Positions 35,916 through 46,877 of a DNA stretch of 53,856 nt are shown here, in pieces. Position 1 is the stretch's first letter; each line of letters opens with the position of its first letter. The position numbers and the translations under genes were made by a program. The DNA comes from Gammaproteobacteria bacterium. GTDB lineage: Bacteria > Pseudomonadota > Gammaproteobacteria > DSM-16500. Where the stretch lies: positions 1 through 53,856 of the forward strand of contig JAJPJH010000102.1 in the NCBI GenBank assembly GCA_021324335.1, in the 5' to 3' direction. The notes beneath the pieces were generated by a model. The model was not told where the DNA came from, made no database searches, and worked only from the letters and a program-made list of their open reading frames with translations.

Positions 35916-36155
35916 ATGAGGCACTTCATACGCAATATGCTTGCTGCATTAGGTTGTATTTTCTCGCTATCCGCTTGCTCCCCTTTCCATCCTAGCGATG
36001 AACAGGCAGGCGTTTGTAATGAAATCAATAGTCAGATTATTTTTAGCGGGAGCACGAATATTACAAGAGATGCGGAAATTCAGTCAGCAGAAAAGCCGTT
36101 GTTGCAGCAGTCTTATGATAGACGATGCGTAAAGGGCATAGCGGATGGGGGTTAG
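35916..36155 (+). CDS. Small putative lipoprotein
   Basis: The 79-residue protein has a lipoprotein signal (RHFIRNMLAALGCIFSLSAC, lipobox LSAC at about Cys21). The mature part is about 58 residues with two Cys (CNEIN and RRCVKG) that could form a disulphide. I see no known domain. A strong AAGGAG precedes the ATG, which argues for real expression. It is divergent from rnr and convergent with thyA. Confidence 0.65.
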   Translation: MRHFIRNMLAALGCIFSLSACSPFHPSDEQAGVCNEINSQIIFSGSTNITRDAEIQSAEKPLLQQSYDRRCVKGIADGG

Positions 36156-36179
36156 ACGTTGCTCCCTCACCCATTCACT

Positions 36180-36974
36180 TCATACTGCCACCTGTCCCTT
36201 GATATGCGGATGCGCCTGATAATCTATGATCTCAATATCCTCATACTCATACTCAAACAATGACGCCGGTCGTCGCTTAAACCGAAGCTTTGGTAAAGGA
36301 TAGGGCGCGCGACTCAACTGCTGTCGCACCTGCTCAAGGTGATTAAGATAGATATGACAATCTCCACCCGTCCAAACAAAATCGCCCGGCTCCAGCTCAC
36401 ATTGCTGTGCCACCATATGGGTCAACAATGCATACGATGCAATATTAAACGGCACCCCCAAAAATGAATCACAAGACCGTTGATACAATTGACACGACAA
36501 CTTCTTATTCGCCACATAAAACTGAAACAATAAATGACATGGCGGCAACGCCATTTTATCCAGCTCGCCTACATTCCACGCACTGACAATTAACCGTCGT
36601 GAATCCGGATTCGTTTTAATCTGCTGAATCAATTGACTCATTTGATCAATCACACGACCATCCGCCGTTTGCCACGCACGCCATTGCTTCCCATAAACCG
36701 GGCCTAAATTCCCATCCACATCCGCCCATTCATCCCAAATTGTGACGCCATTCTGGTGAAGGTAGGCAACATTCGTATCACCGCGTAAAAACCAAAGTAA
36801 TTCATGAAAAATACTTTTCGTATGCAGTTTCTTTGTCGTCACCAAAGGAAACCCCTCTTTCAACGGAAATCGCATCTGATAACCAAAGACACTCAAGGTT
36901 CCCACCCCGGTGCGATCAATTTTACGTTCACCGTTTTCTAAAATATGCTGTAAATAATCTAAATACTGTTTCAT
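36180..36974 (-). CDS. thyA: Thymidylate synthase ThyA
   Basis: The 264-residue enzyme makes dTMP from dUMP with methylene-tetrahydrofolate. The catalytic cysteine is in [12 protein letters not shown] (near residue 146). Folate and dUMP motifs such as [19 protein letters not shown] are intact, and length equals E. coli ThyA. It overlaps the lgt stop (ATGA) and closes the rppH-ptsP-lgt-thyA cluster. Confidence 0.98.
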   Translation of the reverse strand: MKQYLDYLQHILENGERKIDRTGVGTLSVFGYQMRFPLKEGFPLVTTKKLHTKSIFHELLWFLRGDTNVAYLHQNGVTIWDEWADVDGNLGPVYGKQWRAWQTADGRVIDQMSQLIQQIKTNPDSRRLIVSAWNVGELDKMALPPCHLLFQFYVANKKLSCQLYQRSCDSFLGVPFNIASYALLTHMVAQQCELEPGDFVWTGGDCHIYLNHLEQVRQQLSRAPYPLPKLRFKRRPASLFEYEYEDIEIIDYQAHPHIKGQVAV

Positions 36975-37762
36975 GCCGCTTTTTCTCCATGGAATGCGTA
37001 CGCCCGGATCAATAACATCACACCGATTAGAATCAGAGGTAATGACAATAATTGTCCCTCAGTCAACCAACCAAAGAAATAGCCTATGCCTATATCCGGC
37101 TCTCGGAAAAATTCGCCGCTGAAGCGAAATAAGCCATAGCCTAGAGCAAACACCCCCGAGATGGCCCCAAGGGGTCGGGGCTTGCTGGAATAAATCCATA
37201 ATATGATAAATAAGACGACACCTTCGAGAAAAAACTCATATAGCTGTGAGGGATGGCGAGGAGCATTATCCACTTGAGGGAAAACCATCGCCCAAGGCAC
37301 GGTGGTCACGCGGCCCCATAGTTCGCCATTGATGAAATTACCAATACGACCTGCCCCTAAGCCGATGGGAACAACAGGAGCAATCAGATCAGTCAGCGCT
37401 AAGAGCGATTTATTATGTTTCTTTGCATAAAGCCAAAGGGCGAGAATGACACCTAAAAAGCCCCCATGGAAAGACATACCGCCTTTCCATGTTTGGAAAA
37501 TGAATAAGGGATCGGTGAATAAAACCGTCGTGTCATAAAATAAGATATAACCCAAACGACCGCCGAGAATGGCACCTAGGGCTGTGTAAAAAACAATGTC
37601 AGAAATTTGGTCCAGCGTAAACCCCCGCGGTGAGCGGCGTGCGCGTAAAGTGAGCATTCCCCAACCGGCGAGAAAACCAACTAGATACATTAAGCCGTAC
37701 CAATGCACAGGCCAGGAAAAAATATGAAAAGCGACAGGATTAATTGCTGGATAGGTGATCAT
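36971..37762 (-). CDS. lgt: Prolipoprotein diacylglyceryl transferase
   Basis: The 263-residue inner-membrane enzyme adds diacylglycerol to lipobox cysteines. About seven membrane segments are visible, with the Lgt signature [14 protein letters not shown] (near residue 139-152) and the HGGFLG motif. Its products here would include LolB, IcmN and the small lipoproteins. AGAGG precedes the ATG. Confidence 0.97.
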   Translation of the reverse strand: MITYPAINPVAFHIFSWPVHWYGLMYLVGFLAGWGMLTLRARRSPRGFTLDQISDIVFYTALGAILGGRLGYILFYDTTVLFTDPLFIFQTWKGGMSFHGGFLGVILALWLYAKKHNKSLLALTDLIAPVVPIGLGAGRIGNFINGELWGRVTTVPWAMVFPQVDNAPRHPSQLYEFFLEGVVLFIILWIYSSKPRPLGAISGVFALGYGLFRFSGEFFREPDIGIGYFFGWLTEGQLLSLPLILIGVMLLIRAYAFHGEKAA

Positions 37763-37832
37763 GTTAACCTCTGTGAAAATACTTTAATCATTCCCTCAAC
37801 CTTACTGTCATTCTCCCGCTGTGAGAGCAGCG

Positions 37833-40103
37833 TTACCGTCCCGCCCGAATTAAACTACCCAATCCCGCCCGCTCTAACGCTAATTCCATGTGACAGCGTA
37901 TCATTACTGCGCTTTCCATTCCCAATACTTCATGCAGCAATTTTGCCGCTTTCTTGCGGGCAAAATGCCGTATTAGCCATTTCACACGGCCAATAGAAGA
38001 GGCATTCATACTTAACGAGTCAAATCCCATCGCTAGTAATAACATTACTGCCGCAGGATCGCCCGCCATCTCACCACAAATGCTGATATGTTTACCTTCC
38101 TGGTGGCCGTTTTCCACGATTTGAATTAAGGCACGTAAAACGGAAGGATGCAAAGCATCATATAAACTTGCCACCCGCGGGTTGTTTCTATCCACAGCGA
38201 GTAGGTATTGGGTTAAATCATTACTACCGACCGATAAAAAATCCACCCGTTTTGCTAACATACGAGCTTGATACACAGCAGAAGGAACTTCAATCATCAC
38301 ACCGATCGCCGGCATTTTAATGTTATAACCTTCATCACATACTTCTGTGTAAGCCTTTCTAAGCAAGCGCAACGCTTCATCCACCTCGGTCACATCCGTA
38401 ATCATAGGCAACATGATTTGCATATTATTGAGCCCCTCGCTCGCACGCATCATCGCGCGAAGTTGGGAGAGAAAAATTTCTGGATGATCAAGCGTGATGC
38501 GAATCCCGCGCCAGCCTAAAAAGGGATTATCCTCTGTGATAGGAAAATAAGGCAAAGGTTTGTCACCCCCTACATCTAAAGTACGAATGGTGACGGGTCG
38601 GGGAGCAAATGAGGCTAATAATTGGCGATAAATGATGCGCTGCTCTTCTGCTGAGGGAAAACGATCACGCATTAAAAAGGGAATTTCAGTACGATATAAA
38701 CCGACTCCCTCAGCCCCCGCTTCCAGCGAAATGCTAATATCTGCTCCTAACCCTGTATTCACCAGCAAGGCAATGCGGTGACCATCTTTCGTCACTGCCG
38801 GTAAATCGCGGATTTCTTCCAGTGTCGCATCTAATTTGCGTTCCTCTTGGATTAAACGTTCAAACTCAGCACTCAGTGATGAACTGGGCGATACGTAAAT
38901 TTGGCCATAATAGCCATCGACAATCATGTTCTTATCTTGCAATTCATGAATGGGTGCATCTTCCACCCCCATCACCGTCGGTACTTTCATGGCGCGGGCA
39001 AGAATAGCGACGTGAGAATTGCTAGAACCTTTCGCTGAAATCACTCCGGCGAGACAACCTTCCGGTACTTCTGCTAAATCCGTGGGTGTAATGCTTTCGC
39101 CAATTAAAATCGTTTTTTCATGATAATCTGGCTGTGCCCGATCGTTTTGTTGTAAATAGGCTAGTACGCGCCGGCCCAGATCTTTCATATCATCAGCCCG
39201 CTCGTGCATGTATTCATTATCGAGCGTTTCTAAATGCCTGGCATGCGCCATCACTACTTCACGCAACGCACCCGGCGCCCAATTACCGCGACGGATAACA
39301 TCCGTAATTTCTTTGCCTAAGTCCGAGCTATCTAAGATTCGTTGATAAACATCAAATAAGGCACGTTCTTCTGTTGGCAAGCTGGGATATAAACGCTCGC
39401 CTAATAAACGTAAATCTTCACGTACAGCAGCAAAAGCTGTTTCTAATAAGTTAACCTCGGCAGCAATGTCTTCCGGTTCACGATCAGGAATCGTCTCTAA
39501 ATCATTAGGCGTATAAATTACAACTCCTTTGCCCATACCAATTCCCGGCGCCCCTGGCACGCCAGCATAAACTAATTCATGCCGTTTTCCTTTAGAACTT
39601 GCCAATAATTCAGCAAGTGCGCCTGTGGCTTCCGCATGCGCAATAATAGAAGCAAGCTGGGTAGCGAGAGTAACGAGAAAAGCTTCCTCCGATTCGTCAT
39701 AACGCCGCGGATCATGTTGTTGGACAATGAGTACCCCCAGCACTTGCCGATGATAAATCAGCGGGGTGCCTAAAAAAGCACGGTATGCTTCTTCTTTCAC
39801 TTCGGGTACTTGCAGAAAGCGCGGATGTTTCGAGGCATCATCAATATTAATCGGCTCTTCACGTTCGCCTACTAAACCAATTAATCCCTTATTAATAGGC
39901 ACCCGTACTTTGTGAACAGCTTGTGGATTCAATCCGTGAGTTGCGACTAAAACATATTCGCCATGCTGCCGATCGAGCAAAAAGATAGAACAAGCTTGGG
40001 TCGACAAAGCATCAGCAATGCGTTTTACGCTAATTTCTAACGCGTCTTGAAAACGCTCTGCGCCAGACACTTCTTGGATGATATGTCGCAAACTTGTCAG
40101 CAT
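37833..40103 (-). CDS. ptsP: PEP-protein phosphotransferase PtsP (EI-Ntr)
   Basis: The 756-residue protein starts the nitrogen-related phosphotransferase chain by moving phosphate from PEP to NPr. It has an N-terminal GAF domain (about 15-155), the EI N-terminal domain with active His364 ([12 protein letters not shown]) and the PEP-binding barrel (about 430-700; [14 protein letters not shown] and [11 protein letters not shown]). Its start overlaps the rppH end by 7 bp. Confidence 0.97.
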   Translation of the reverse strand: MLTSLRHIIQEVSGAERFQDALEISVKRIADALSTQACSIFLLDRQHGEYVLVATHGLNPQAVHKVRVPINKGLIGLVGEREEPINIDDASKHPRFLQVPEVKEEAYRAFLGTPLIYHRQVLGVLIVQQHDPRRYDESEEAFLVTLATQLASIIAHAEATGALAELLASSKGKRHELVYAGVPGAPGIGMGKGVVIYTPNDLETIPDREPEDIAAEVNLLETAFAAVREDLRLLGERLYPSLPTEERALFDVYQRILDSSDLGKEITDVIRRGNWAPGALREVVMAHARHLETLDNEYMHERADDMKDLGRRVLAYLQQNDRAQPDYHEKTILIGESITPTDLAEVPEGCLAGVISAKGSSNSHVAILARAMKVPTVMGVEDAPIHELQDKNMIVDGYYGQIYVSPSSSLSAEFERLIQEERKLDATLEEIRDLPAVTKDGHRIALLVNTGLGADISISLEAGAEGVGLYRTEIPFLMRDRFPSAEEQRIIYRQLLASFAPRPVTIRTLDVGGDKPLPYFPITEDNPFLGWRGIRITLDHPEIFLSQLRAMMRASEGLNNMQIMLPMITDVTEVDEALRLLRKAYTEVCDEGYNIKMPAIGVMIEVPSAVYQARMLAKRVDFLSVGSNDLTQYLLAVDRNNPRVASLYDALHPSVLRALIQIVENGHQEGKHISICGEMAGDPAAVMLLLAMGFDSLSMNASSIGRVKWLIRHFARKKAAKLLHEVLGMESAVMIRCHMELALERAGLGSLIRAGR

Positions 40104-40606
40104 GATGACGGTTCACTGTTCTGACGAAATTGTTTAGCTAATACGATCTTGGCAAATTCTTTCAAAACCGCGACATATACGCGCCGCTTGAAAGTCACCA
40201 CTTGCCGCAAAGGGTACCAATAAGATACCCACGCCCAGGAATCAAATTCTGGATCGCCGTTAGCTTGTAAATCAATCTGCGCTTCTTGATTAGCGAGACG
40301 TAAAAGAAACCATTTTTGTTTTTGCCCTATGCACAACGGCTTAGCATAATGCCGTACTAACCGGCTAGGTAGACGATAGCGTAACCAGCGACGCGTGCAG
40401 GCCATAATTTGCACATCTTCCGGATTCAAACCGATTTCTTCTTTTAATTCGCGATACATGGTTTGCTCAGGCGTTTCATTTTTTTTCATACCACCCTGAG
40501 GAAATTGCCAGGCGGACATACCCACCCGCTTGGCAAAGAAAACCTGTCGGTTATCATTTACCAAGATGATGCCTACACCGTATCTATAGCCCGCTTTATC
40601 AATCAC
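40097..40606 (-). CDS. rppH: RNA pyrophosphohydrolase RppH (NudH)
   Basis: The 169-residue Nudix enzyme removes pyrophosphate from mRNA 5' ends and so starts decay. The Nudix box is complete ([20 protein letters not shown], about 38-57). The start is GTG with AGGTGA upstream, giving the conserved MID opening. First gene of the cluster with ptsP, as in E. coli. Confidence 0.96.
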   Translation of the reverse strand: MIDKAGYRYGVGIILVNDNRQVFFAKRVGMSAWQFPQGGMKKNETPEQTMYRELKEEIGLNPEDVQIMACTRRWLRYRLPSRLVRHYAKPLCIGQKQKWFLLRLANQEAQIDLQANGDPEFDSWAWVSYWYPLRQVVTFKRRVYVAVLKEFAKIVLAKQFRQNSEPSSC

Positions 40607-40666
40607 GATTCGTCACCTATAATCAGTCATGTTTTGCATTGTTTCAAAATATTGTCTTTTGAGCAA

Positions 40667-41629
40667 ATGGATTCCAACCCTATGACGTCCTCGTATCGGC
40701 TTATTTTTGCTGCGATTTGTTTGTCTGCCGTGAGCATTTTACTCTCTCTCGCTAAAGGTAGTATCTCTATTTCTTTTCAGCAACTCTTGTTTAATGCAAG
40801 TGATCAAACCCATCTCATTTTTTGGCAACTTCGCTTTCCGCGTACGATAGCCGCTTTCGTATGCGGCGGCTTATTGGCGCTCGCAGGGTCGCTGATGCAA
40901 TTATTGCTACAAAATCCCCTGGCTGATCCTTACGCATTAGGCATTTCCAGCGGAGCAGCCTTGATAACGCTGTTATTAATGCTCGCGGGCGTGAGTGATA
41001 TGTGGTTGAGCGGAGGCGCGTGGTTAGGCAGCCTATTGACCATTGTGCTGATATTATTCGTGACGCGAAAACAGCAATTTCATCCTCACACCCTCTTACT
41101 CGCCGGCATTGCACTCGCGTGCGGCTTTTCTGCTTGCATTAGCTGTATTTTATTATTAAGCCCCGCGGCTAATTTGCACAGCATGTTATTTTGGCTCACG
41201 GGCGATTTAAATGCTGTCCGCTTTCCGTGGTTTGCGCTCATTGTGCTTGCAGGCGGCTTTATTATTTGTCTTATCCTCGCGCCTGGTTTGAATCTATTGG
41301 GACGCGATGAGAAAGAAGCGAAAGCCTTGGGGTTACCCGCAGCAACCTATCGGCTTGTCCTTTATTTACTCACTTCTTTATTCACTGCAAGCGCCGTCAC
41401 CCTCGCCGGTTGCATTGGGTTTGTGGGCCTGATCGTACCGCATATTACGCGTCGGTTGACCGGTTTTGATCACCGCATCATGCTGCCTGTCGCCCTCCTT
41501 TTAGGTGGTAGCCTTCTCACTCTCGCTGATACGCTTGCACGCTCTTTATTTGCGCCGCAAGAATTACCGGTCGGAATGATGATGGCATTAATAGGTGTAC
41601 CGGTTTTTATATGGATATTGCAAAAATGA
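40667..41629 (+). CDS. FecCD/BtuC-type ABC transporter permease
   Basis: The 320-residue protein has about nine to ten membrane helices and the family motifs RFPRTIAAFVCGGLLALAG, LADPYALGISSGAA and CIGFVGLIVPHITRR. It imports iron-siderophore, haem or cobalamin with the ATPase encoded next. The frame stays open upstream into rppH on the other strand, but the hydrophobic protein begins near the ATG at 40667. The ribosome site is weak. No substrate-binding protein is encoded nearby, so the ligand cannot be named. Confidence 0.9.
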   Translation: MDSNPMTSSYRLIFAAICLSAVSILLSLAKGSISISFQQLLFNASDQTHLIFWQLRFPRTIAAFVCGGLLALAGSLMQLLLQNPLADPYALGISSGAALITLLLMLAGVSDMWLSGGAWLGSLLTIVLILFVTRKQQFHPHTLLLAGIALACGFSACISCILLLSPAANLHSMLFWLTGDLNAVRFPWFALIVLAGGFIICLILAPGLNLLGRDEKEAKALGLPAATYRLVLYLLTSLFTASAVTLAGCIGFVGLIVPHITRRLTGFDHRIMLPVALLLGGSLLTLADTLARSLFAPQELPVGMMMALIGVPVFIWILQK

Positions 41630-42399
41630 AACGATTAACAGCAGAAAACGTGACGATCGCTGTTAAAAATAAAATCCTTTGTAAGGAAATAACGCTTTCA
41701 TTACAAGCAGGTGAAATCTGGGGAATATTAGGGCCAAACGGGGTAGGGAAAACAACCTTCTTGCATACCTTAGCAGGCTTACATCCGCTTTCTAAAGGCG
41801 ATATTTGGCTCCATCATCTCACTGATAGCAATAAACTCCGGGAACTCGCTCCTAAGATGATCGCTAAACATATCGCTGTTTTATTCCAAGATACGCATTA
41901 TGCTTTTCCTCAACGTGTTAGGGAATTTTGTTTAAATGCACGCTATCCGCATTTATCTTATTTTAAGAAAGAGACGCAACAGGATCAGCAGATTGTCGAT
42001 CACGCCTTAGAAGTAATGGAATTAACAGCCTACCAATCTCGAATGGTGACGACTTTATCGGGTGGAGAAAAACGCCGGCTTGCGATTGCTGCATTACTTA
42101 CGCAAACCCCCACGATTTATTTATTAGATGAACCGCTTAATCATTTAGATATGCGCTATCAACTCCATATGCTGCATTATTTTCGTCATCTCACTCAACA
42201 AGCCGCCGCCACCGTGATGATGTCCCTCCATGATGCCAATATTGCACAGCAATGGTGTGATCATGTTTTACTATTATTTGCAGATGGCACGCTCCTACAA
42301 GGCCGTACAAAAGAGATATTAACTGCAGAAAATTTATCACGACTTTATCAATGCCACATTCAAACCACCCCTCTTTTTTCTGCTCTATTAACCTCTTAA
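41626..42399 (+). CDS. ABC transporter ATPase, FecE/BtuD type
   Basis: The 257-residue ATPase has Walker A GPNGVGKTT, Q-loop LFQDTHYAF, signature LSGGEKRR, Walker B IYLLDEPLNHLD and switch His (MSLHDAN). It drives the preceding permease. The ATG at 41626 overlaps the permease stop (ATGA); an in-frame ATG at 41611 has no ribosome site. Confidence 0.93.
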   Translation: MKRLTAENVTIAVKNKILCKEITLSLQAGEIWGILGPNGVGKTTFLHTLAGLHPLSKGDIWLHHLTDSNKLRELAPKMIAKHIAVLFQDTHYAFPQRVREFCLNARYPHLSYFKKETQQDQQIVDHALEVMELTAYQSRMVTTLSGGEKRRLAIAALLTQTPTIYLLDEPLNHLDMRYQLHMLHYFRHLTQQAAATVMMSLHDANIAQQWCDHVLLLFADGTLLQGRTKEILTAENLSRLYQCHIQTTPLFSALLTS

Positions 42400-42504
42400 C
42401 AACAGACTATATAATGGAATAGATTAGTAAAATTCCCAATTACCTCGTCCCAACAAACGTCATAAACTAAATGATACCTAATTAAATTCATAAACGAGGG
42501 CACT

Positions 42505-43215
42505 ATGCAGCGAGCTAAATATGACCCTAAACATACAACCATGATTTTAGTAGGCGGTTGGCTGTTAGTATTATTTTCTGTTTCTTTTGTGACGCTCACA
42601 TTTTTTATTGATCTCTTAGCGAGATCTCAGCCTTTGCTTTATGACTTATCCAATAATTTATTTAAAGTGGCAGCAGGCTCCGATATGATTCGGTTTTTGC
42701 TGACACTATACGCATTAATTCCTTTATTGCTAATACCCGGAGCGGTTGCAGCTTACTATACTTTTAAGCATATTCATGCGGCGAATATGCGAGTCGGAAT
42801 GTATTTTGCAACGACGGGGGTGATTGCATTAACCATCAGCTTATTGATGCTGCCTAGTCTCAATTGGCATTTAGTGACCTTCCTTCGTAGTTTACCGGAG
42901 GCAAATCAAGCGACGATGATCATCTTACTGCAAGCGTTTAATAGTTATTTTGGTGTATTTGTAGGAGATATATTGGGGATAGGTTCGTTGCTGGTTTGGT
43001 TTTTTATTACGAGTTGCGTCATGATAAATGATCCTGCTATGCCGCGAGCGGTTGGAGTGATTCAATTACTTATTACATTAGTCGCAGCAGTCGTATTAAT
43101 ACTTCGATATAGCGGTTGTATGCCGCTCTCACATTTGACGATACAAGTACCAGGGGTGGTGGCATTGTGGATATTTATTTGTGGGATTAGTTTGATTTCT
43201 CTGCGGAGGGGATAA
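42505..43215 (+). CDS. Polytopic membrane protein of unknown function
   Basis: The 236-residue protein has about six hydrophobic segments (roughly 13-35, 63-85, 96-118, 130-165, 180-200 and 212-232). It loosely resembles DUF4386-type membrane proteins, but I am not sure. GAGGG precedes the ATG. It stands between the ABC transporter and the chemosensory operon, 105 bp from the former and 92 bp from the latter, in the same direction. Confidence 0.6.
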   Translation: MQRAKYDPKHTTMILVGGWLLVLFSVSFVTLTFFIDLLARSQPLLYDLSNNLFKVAAGSDMIRFLLTLYALIPLLLIPGAVAAYYTFKHIHAANMRVGMYFATTGVIALTISLLMLPSLNWHLVTFLRSLPEANQATMIILLQAFNSYFGVFVGDILGIGSLLVWFFITSCVMINDPAMPRAVGVIQLLITLVAAVVLILRYSGCMPLSHLTIQVPGVVALWIFICGISLISLRRG

Positions 43216-43271
43216 TTAGTATAAAAATTAAACAATTTCGCACAGTAGGGATAATAAATTCCTTCCTATTT

Positions 43272-43286
43272 CCTTTATAATAAAGG
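43272..43286. promoter_or_regulatory. Palindrome containing a -10 box before the chemosensory operon
   Basis: CCTTTAT-A-ATAAAGG is a perfect 7-1-7 palindrome 22-36 bp before the first gene. It contains TATAAT (43276-43281). A good -35 is not visible, so this may be an operator overlapping a regulated promoter. Confidence 0.4.
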
Positions 43287-43307
43287 GTATAGCGTAAAGG
43301 AAAAATC

Positions 43308-45026
43308 ATGCAAATCCTAATTGCTGACGATTCCCGAACTAACTTGGCTATCTTAACGGATGCCTTACAAAAGTTAGGTCATAGCGTTATCCCAGCGCAC
43401 AATGGACAGGAAGCCATTCAACTGTTCCAAGAAAAGCGCCCCGATCTTATTATTCTCGATGTCATGATGGAAGGCCTCGATGGTTTTGCATGTGCGAGAA
43501 AAATTCGCCAGCTAGGTGGCGATGAAGAATGGATCCCCATTATTTTTCTCAGCTCATCGACGGATGATGAGAGTATCGCCAAAGGCATTGATGCGGGCGG
43601 AGATGATTATCTTACTAAACCTTTTAGTGATATCACCTTGGCCGCAAAAATCAAAGCCATGCAACGTATTGCTGACATGCGGCAAAAATTATTTGATACG
43701 ACGCAAAAGCTGTATCTTTTATCCTCCACGGATACGTTAACAGGTGTCTATAATCGCCATCAATTCGATAGAAGTTTAAAGGAAATTCTAGCTGCAGCAA
43801 ATCGTCATCATTATATAACTGGCTTACTTTTTATTGATTTAGACCACTTCAAAAATATTAATGATACGTTCGGTCATCAGGTCGGAGACCTCTTGTTAAT
43901 TGAGGTAGCGAGTCGTTTAAAAGCTTGTGTGCGGTCGAATGATTTTATCGCCCGCCTTGGTGGTGATGAATTTGCTATCCTTTTAAATGAAATTGAACGC
44001 CCGGAAGACGCCGGAAACATTGCACAAAAAATTGTTAATACTCTATCGTTTGATTACAACCTCGATGAGCATAATATTCGTAGTGGTGCTAGCATTGGTA
44101 TCGCCTGCTATCCTCCATCCAAAACGGCGGAAGAGTTAATTTTAAATGCCGATGTCGCCATGTATCATGCAAAAGCAACAGGGCGAAACAATTACCAACA
44201 TTTTACGGAAGAATTAAATGAAAAATACAAAAAACAACTCAACTTAGAACATGCCTTAAAATTTGCTTTAGAACGAAAAGAATTTTTCCTCACTTATCAA
44301 CCTATATTTGATTTAAAAACACGAAACATCGTGGGAATAGAAACATTACTATGTTGGGATCATCCTCAATTCGGCTTAGTATCACCGAGCATCTTTATCC
44401 CTATTGCGGAAGAAACAGGGTTAATTATAGATATTGGTAATTGGATACTACGAACCGCTTGCCATCAAGCTTCCTTATGGCCATTAGATCAAATAAAAAA
44501 TTTTAAATTTGCCATTAACATTTCTTCCCGCCAATTACTTCGAGAAAATTTTGCCACACAAGTTATGACGATATTAAATGACACCGGTCTTTCTCCTCAG
44601 CAGTTAGAATTAGAATTAACTGAAACAGCCATGATGACCTCCACCGCAGGCTCATTTAAAGAAGGCATTATTAAATTACATGAATGTGGTATTAGCATTT
44701 CCATTGACGACTTTGGGACGGGTTATTCTTCATTAACACGTCTTAAGCATCTGCCCATTAATACATTAAAAATTGACAAATCATTTATTCAAGATTCAAC
44801 GACTAATCCGAATAGTGCCATTATCGTCAACTGCTTAATTGCGCTTGGTAAAAATTTGAAACTCAATGTGATTGCAGAAGGAATAGAAACTCAAAAACAA
44901 CTTGATTTTCTTATTGAAAAAGGCTGTCCACAAGGACAAGGATTTTCATTAAGTAGGCCAGTAGACAAAGAACAGATAGAAAAACTTTTAAAAAAGCAAA
45001 TTTATGAACGAACTAATTCAGAATGA
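43308..45026 (+). CDS. REC-GGDEF-EAL response regulator (Wsp-like output)
   Basis: The 572-residue protein has a receiver domain (Asp51 acceptor, Lys104), a GGDEF domain with intact GGDEF (218-222) and an RxxD inhibition site (Arg209, Asp212), and an EAL domain with its metal and catalytic residues (Glu345 in ETL, Asn404, Glu436, Asp467-Asp468, Lys491, Glu524, Gln544). It could both make and cleave cyclic di-GMP, with CheA phosphorylation choosing the activity. WspR of Pseudomonas is REC-GGDEF only. It is the first gene of the operon and overlaps cheW by 23 bp. Confidence 0.95.
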   Translation: MQILIADDSRTNLAILTDALQKLGHSVIPAHNGQEAIQLFQEKRPDLIILDVMMEGLDGFACARKIRQLGGDEEWIPIIFLSSSTDDESIAKGIDAGGDDYLTKPFSDITLAAKIKAMQRIADMRQKLFDTTQKLYLLSSTDTLTGVYNRHQFDRSLKEILAAANRHHYITGLLFIDLDHFKNINDTFGHQVGDLLLIEVASRLKACVRSNDFIARLGGDEFAILLNEIERPEDAGNIAQKIVNTLSFDYNLDEHNIRSGASIGIACYPPSKTAEELILNADVAMYHAKATGRNNYQHFTEELNEKYKKQLNLEHALKFALERKEFFLTYQPIFDLKTRNIVGIETLLCWDHPQFGLVSPSIFIPIAEETGLIIDIGNWILRTACHQASLWPLDQIKNFKFAINISSRQLLRENFATQVMTILNDTGLSPQQLELELTETAMMTSTAGSFKEGIIKLHECGISISIDDFGTGYSSLTRLKHLPINTLKIDKSFIQDSTTNPNSAIIVNCLIALGKNLKLNVIAEGIETQKQLDFLIEKGCPQGQGFSLSRPVDKEQIEKLLKKQIYERTNSE

Positions 45027-45486
45027 TAGCAATTCCACGCGTAGTGATATTGAGAACCACTCACTACAAATCTTATCTTTTATGTCGCAAAAGGTACGGC
45101 TCTGCGCAGAAATTAAATACATTGACAAAGTGATTCAATTGGTACGACTGGAACCTGTCCCAGGTAGTCCAACTTATTTAGTAGGATTATTAAACCTTGC
45201 GGGTGAAAGTATACCTATTATTGATTTAGCACTACGATTGAATTTGCAACGAAGTGAAAATTATTCACTCGATACGCCTATTTTGATAAGCAAGTATGCG
45301 CACAAAAAAATGGGTATACTGGTAGATAACATCATGGGATTAACTACACTTAAGGAGAAAAATTTACAAATACACGAGGAATTCAAACATGAAAACTCAC
45401 CTTTTCTTGCAGCTGCAAACGTTGATAACGAGTTAGCATTGCTTATTAATATGCCATTTTTAATATCAGGTGAAAATAAGCCATGA
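45004..45486 (+). CDS. CheW-like coupling protein (WspB-like)
   Basis: The 160-residue CheW domain couples the chemoreceptor to CheA. Typical segments are VRLEPVPGSPTYLVGLLNL, GESIPIIDLALRL and ILVDNIMG. It overlaps the preceding gene by 23 bp and the next by 4 bp (ATGA). The position before CheR equals that of wspB. Confidence 0.9.
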   Translation: MNELIQNDSNSTRSDIENHSLQILSFMSQKVRLCAEIKYIDKVIQLVRLEPVPGSPTYLVGLLNLAGESIPIIDLALRLNLQRSENYSLDTPILISKYAHKKMGILVDNIMGLTTLKEKNLQIHEEFKHENSPFLAAANVDNELALLINMPFLISGENKP

Positions 45487-46877
45487 AGAAAAGCAGCCAC
45501 ATCAATACATCTGCTTTTATTGAATTAATACGTGAACGTTTAGGCATTACTATTCATTCACATCAAATCTGTGAATTACAAAAAACCATTATAGACGCTT
45601 GCCAAAAATTCAATTTCCGCCCCGAGAATTATTTAAATGTATTAAAAAATTGCCCAGACCAAGCTCCTGTATTAGAACATCTAGTGAAAGGTATCACGGT
45701 AGGAGAAACATATTTTTTTCGCGATAAAAAGCAAATTGCTTTATTACAAAATACCCTATTACCCAACCTCATCCATCAAAAACGAGATGAAAATAATTTA
45801 TCGCTACGTATTTGGAGCGCAGGCTGCGCAAGCGGTGAAGAAATTTATACTATTGCGATGTTGCTTTGCGAATTACTCCCCGATATAGAGGCTTGGACAT
45901 TAAATATTTTAGGGACTGATATCAATACGACGTCGCTACAGAAAGCCATTTTGGGGGTTTATGGCGAATGGTCAATGCGATCTATTCCTGATTACTTTGA
46001 GCATCGCTATTTTGTTAAGGAACATAACCATTTCACCTTATCTCAAAAAATTCGCGATTTGGTTAAATTTGATTATCTTAATTTAAACGATGGAATATAT
46101 CCTTCCATTTTTAATGGGACAAACGCACAGGATCTTATTTTATGCCGTAATGTATTAATTTATTTTGACAGCAAACGTGTAACTGAATTGATGAAAAAAT
46201 TTGAAGAAAGCTTAGCACCAGAAGGTTATCTGTTATTAGGCGCTTCTGACCCCATTGATATTAAATCCACCAACCTTACCTTTCATTACCAACAAGGAAT
46301 TTTATTTTCTCGGCCTGCTATCAAACAGAAAGCTGAGAAACGCTTTCATACCATCAAAAAAGAACCGATTACGCTACCTATTTTTACTCAACCTAAAAAA
46401 TCACCACCCACATCAGAAAAAATTTCGCCTAAAAACTCAGCCTCCGCATTAACAGAAAAAGCAACCATCTTAGCCAATGAAGGGAAACTAGCAGAGGCCA
46501 TTATTATTTTAAAAGAAAGCTTAAAACTGGATCCAACAAATAAATATAGTTATTTTACTTATGCACTTACTTTAGCTGAATTAAATCAGTTTAATGAAGC
46601 GAAGGAAGCACTCAAAAAAACATTATTTCTGGATCACCAGTTTGTCGCTGGGCATTATCAACTGGGTTTATTGCTGTTGAAAGAAAAACAGCAAGAAGAA
46701 GGATTACGATGTTTACGAAATGCTTTATCGATTGCAAAAATAAAAGATCCCAATGAAAAATTACAAGGCTCAAATGATATTTCGTATGGCAGATTAGCGG
46801 ATATATTAGAGCATGAAATAGATATTTATGCGATAAATCCAAAAGGAGATCTTGCATATGAAAACTCCCACAAATAA
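45483..46877 (+). CDS. CheR-type methyltransferase with TPR tail (WspC-like)
   Basis: The 464-residue protein has an N-terminal CheR domain (about 10-275; SAGCASGEEIYTIAMLL, LGTDINTTSL, DLILCRNVLIYFD) that methylates receptor glutamates. A variable linker (about 285-330) leads to TPR-like helices (about 330-440, with LKLDPTNKYSYFTYALTLAE). WspC has the same CheR-TPR plan. The end overlaps the next cheW by 20 bp. Confidence 0.94.
   Translation: MKKSSHINTSAFIELIRERLGITIHSHQICELQKTIIDACQKFNFRPENYLNVLKNCPDQAPVLEHLVKGITVGETYFFRDKKQIALLQNTLLPNLIHQKRDENNLSLRIWSAGCASGEEIYTIAMLLCELLPDIEAWTLNILGTDINTTSLQKAILGVYGEWSMRSIPDYFEHRYFVKEHNHFTLSQKIRDLVKFDYLNLNDGIYPSIFNGTNAQDLILCRNVLIYFDSKRVTELMKKFEESLAPEGYLLLGASDPIDIKSTNLTFHYQQGILFSRPAIKQKAEKRFHTIKKEPITLPIFTQPKKSPPTSEKISPKNSASALTEKATILANEGKLAEAIIILKESLKLDPTNKYSYFTYALTLAELNQFNEAKEALKKTLFLDHQFVAGHYQLGLLLLKEKQQEEGLRCLRNALSIAKIKDPNEKLQGSNDISYGRLADILEHEIDIYAINPKGDLAYENSHK

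Noticed and set aside
40463..40666. N-terminal extension of the permease
   Set aside because: This stretch lies opposite rppH and encodes no membrane segment or family motif; the permease proper begins near 40667.
43216..43307. Palindrome CCTTTAT-A-ATAAAGG as a terminator
   Set aside because: The stem is AT-rich and short with no T run after it; it fits an operator over a -10 box better.
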